From Acidobacteriota bacterium (GTDB lineage Bacteria; Acidobacteriota; Terriglobia; UBA7540): a DNA stretch of 6,394 nt. The number at the start of each line of letters is the position of its first letter. Within the stretch, counting starts at the first letter, position 1. The stretch is from NCBI GenBank assembly GCA_021789565.1, contig JAJYJL010000501.1, forward strand, positions 1 to 6,394, in the 5' to 3' direction. The translations under genes and the position numbers were made by a program. This document shows, in pieces, positions 5,409 through 6,394 of the stretch. The notes under the pieces are model-generated. The model was not told where the DNA came from. It searched no databases and worked only from the letters and a program-made list of their open reading frames with translations.

Positions 5409-6394
5409 TTAGGAAGTCTCCTTTCTGGAGGGTTCGTCCATCATTGCGAGAACTGACTCAAGTACGGCGCGCGAGTGATCATGCTCAAGCGCAATTAGTG
5501 AAGTAAGTCTTGTTTCTAGGAAGCTCAGTTCTTCTCGTAAGGCGGAAATTGCTTCCGTCAGTGAGGCCTGGGTGGATAGTTGGCTCGCCATGGTTTGTTC
5601 GACCTTGAAGAGGTGCCACCGGGTGCTTGAGCTGTGGAGAATGGCATTCGCCAGACGTATGGGGTAACCGAGCAAGTGACGTCGAGAGAGCAAAGTGTAG
5701 AGCGCTGTCAGTGCCCCAGCGATGCGTGCGTTGGCACGGTGAGTTTGTTCAGAGTCGGCCGTGCGGGCCGTGGAAGTAGCAGGTGTGGGCGAATCCTTTA
5801 TGAGATGCGCTACACGGTGATCGTAGATTGTTCTCAGATAGTGTTTTGGAATTGCGCAAGATTCCAGGGAGGTTAAAAAAGCGCTTGCAGAGTCATGCCA
5901 AGTGGGGGGTATGAAAGTGTCGGCGGGGGTGGGCAGCTGCACGGTATTATTGGTTAACGCCAGTAGGGTGTTGGCAAGAGAGGTTGGATTATTGGTCTCG
6001 AAATATAGGGCGTTGGTGTCAGCTACTTCCCGGAAAATGGGGATGTCGGCGGCAATGACGGGAGTCCCGAATGACAGTGCCTCGAGTACCGGCAGTCCAA
6101 AGCCTTCCTGGTCTGACGCGGCGATAAGTGCGGTAGCTTTAGCGTACTCCGCCTGTAATTCTGCGTCCGATGCCTGGTCGAGCCAGACGATTGGCGCTCC
6201 CCGGCGTTGGAGGTCCCGTACGCGCTCAGTGACATCGTCTGTTTTCCAGCCTGCCTTGCCCACGACGGTCAGTAGCAAATCTGGTTTATGGCGCCAAAGT
6301 TGATTGAAGGTATCAAGAATTATGTCGTACCGTTTGCGTGGTTCGATGGTGCCGACCGCTAGGAAGTTCCAAGTGTCTTTTGGAGGAGTGGCTC
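5409..6394 (-). CDS. GT4 glycosyltransferase with C-terminal coiled coil, N-terminus outside the window
   Basis: The frame is open to the right edge, so 327 C-terminal residues are visible and the N-terminal acceptor domain is missing. A TTG at 6278 could be mistaken for a start, but conserved sequence continues upstream: FLAVGTIEPRKRYDIIL (fragment residues 10-26) is the standard first strand and Arg/Lys loop of the GT4 donor-binding domain. The E-x7-E motif EGFGLPVLE is intact (fragment E96 and E104), followed by GTPVIAADIPIFREV (109-123). The catalytic domain should end near fragment residue 178. About 150 more residues follow, an unusual length for a plain GT4. They include a perfect heptad series L278, I282, L285, L289, L292, L296, L299, predicting a coiled coil. 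No membrane segment is clear. Likely a cytoplasmic transferase of one sugar in the same polysaccharide pathway as the downstream fused enzyme. The sugar and acceptor are not readable from sequence. Confidence 0.88.
   Translation of the reverse strand, partial: ATPPKDTWNFLAVGTIEPRKRYDIILDTFNQLWRHKPDLLLTVVGKAGWKTDDVTERVRDLQRRGAPIVWLDQASDAELQAEYAKATALIAASDQEGFGLPVLEALSFGTPVIAADIPIFREVADTNALYFETNNPTSLANTLLALTNNTVQLPTPADTFIPPTWHDSASAFLTSLESCAIPKHYLRTIYDHRVAHLIKDSPTPATSTARTADSEQTHRANARIAGALTALYTLLSRRHLLGYPIRLANAILHSSSTRWHLFKVEQTMASQLSTQASLTEAISALREELSFLETRLTSLIALEHDHSRAVLESVLAMMDEPSRKETS

Noticed and set aside
4339..6113. DNA similarity between about 4339-4369 and 6079-6113 (roughly 25 of 30 bases alike)
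   Set aside because: Both encode the EGFGLPVLEA motif of GT4 domains, so the likeness follows from protein conservation and is not a separate repeat.
6276..6278. TTG at 6278 as the start of the right-hand glycosyltransferase
   Set aside because: Conserved GT4 sequence (AVGTIEPRKRYD) continues in frame upstream to the window edge, so the gene is simply cut by the window.
5902..6303. Plus-strand ORF of 133 codons antisense to the partial glycosyltransferase
   Set aside because: It lies opposite the conserved E-x7-E region and its sequence is low-complexity Ser/Ala/Val typical of a shadow frame.

Overview
The window is bacterial and dominated by cell-surface polysaccharide genes. It holds four protein-coding genes and no RNA gene, transposase or CRISPR array that I can support. 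Moderate to high GC, use of TTG as a start, and actinobacterial-looking glycosyltransferase families make an actinobacterium a reasonable guess, possibly one of moderate GC. This is an inference from style and no marker gene is present.

Layout. Bases 1-240 carry no convincing gene, only inverted repeats and a possible weak promoter. Bases 241-1722 (+) encode a multi-spanning membrane protein of the GT-C type, with an Asp-Glu motif in its first extracytoplasmic loop. A factor-independent terminator candidate follows at 1811-1836, so this gene looks like its own transcription unit. After a 321-base gap, 2044-2898 (+) encodes a class I SAM-dependent methyltransferase with an N-terminal coiled coil, resembling the methyltransferase part of WbdD-type O-polysaccharide chain terminators. 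It converges on 2927-5281 (-), a 784-residue fusion of two GT4-type glycosyltransferase domains, WbdA-like in architecture. Upstream of that on the same strand, 5409-6394 (-) is a GT4 glycosyltransferase whose N-terminus lies beyond the right edge. It carries a long C-terminal extension ending in a leucine-rich coiled coil.

How they may work together. The fused glycosyltransferase, the separate glycosyltransferase and the methyltransferase would fit a cytoplasmic pathway that builds a glycan chain from nucleotide sugars and caps or decorates it by methylation. The GT-C protein would act on the outer face of the membrane with a lipid-linked sugar. Coiled coils on both the methyltransferase and the second glycosyltransferase suggest a physical complex, but that is inference.

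The first gene is visibly richer in GC (two sampled 60-base rows at 42/60) than rows sampled in the later genes (23 to 34 of 60). The boundary between resident sequence and a transferred polysaccharide cluster may therefore lie in the 1723-2043 gap.
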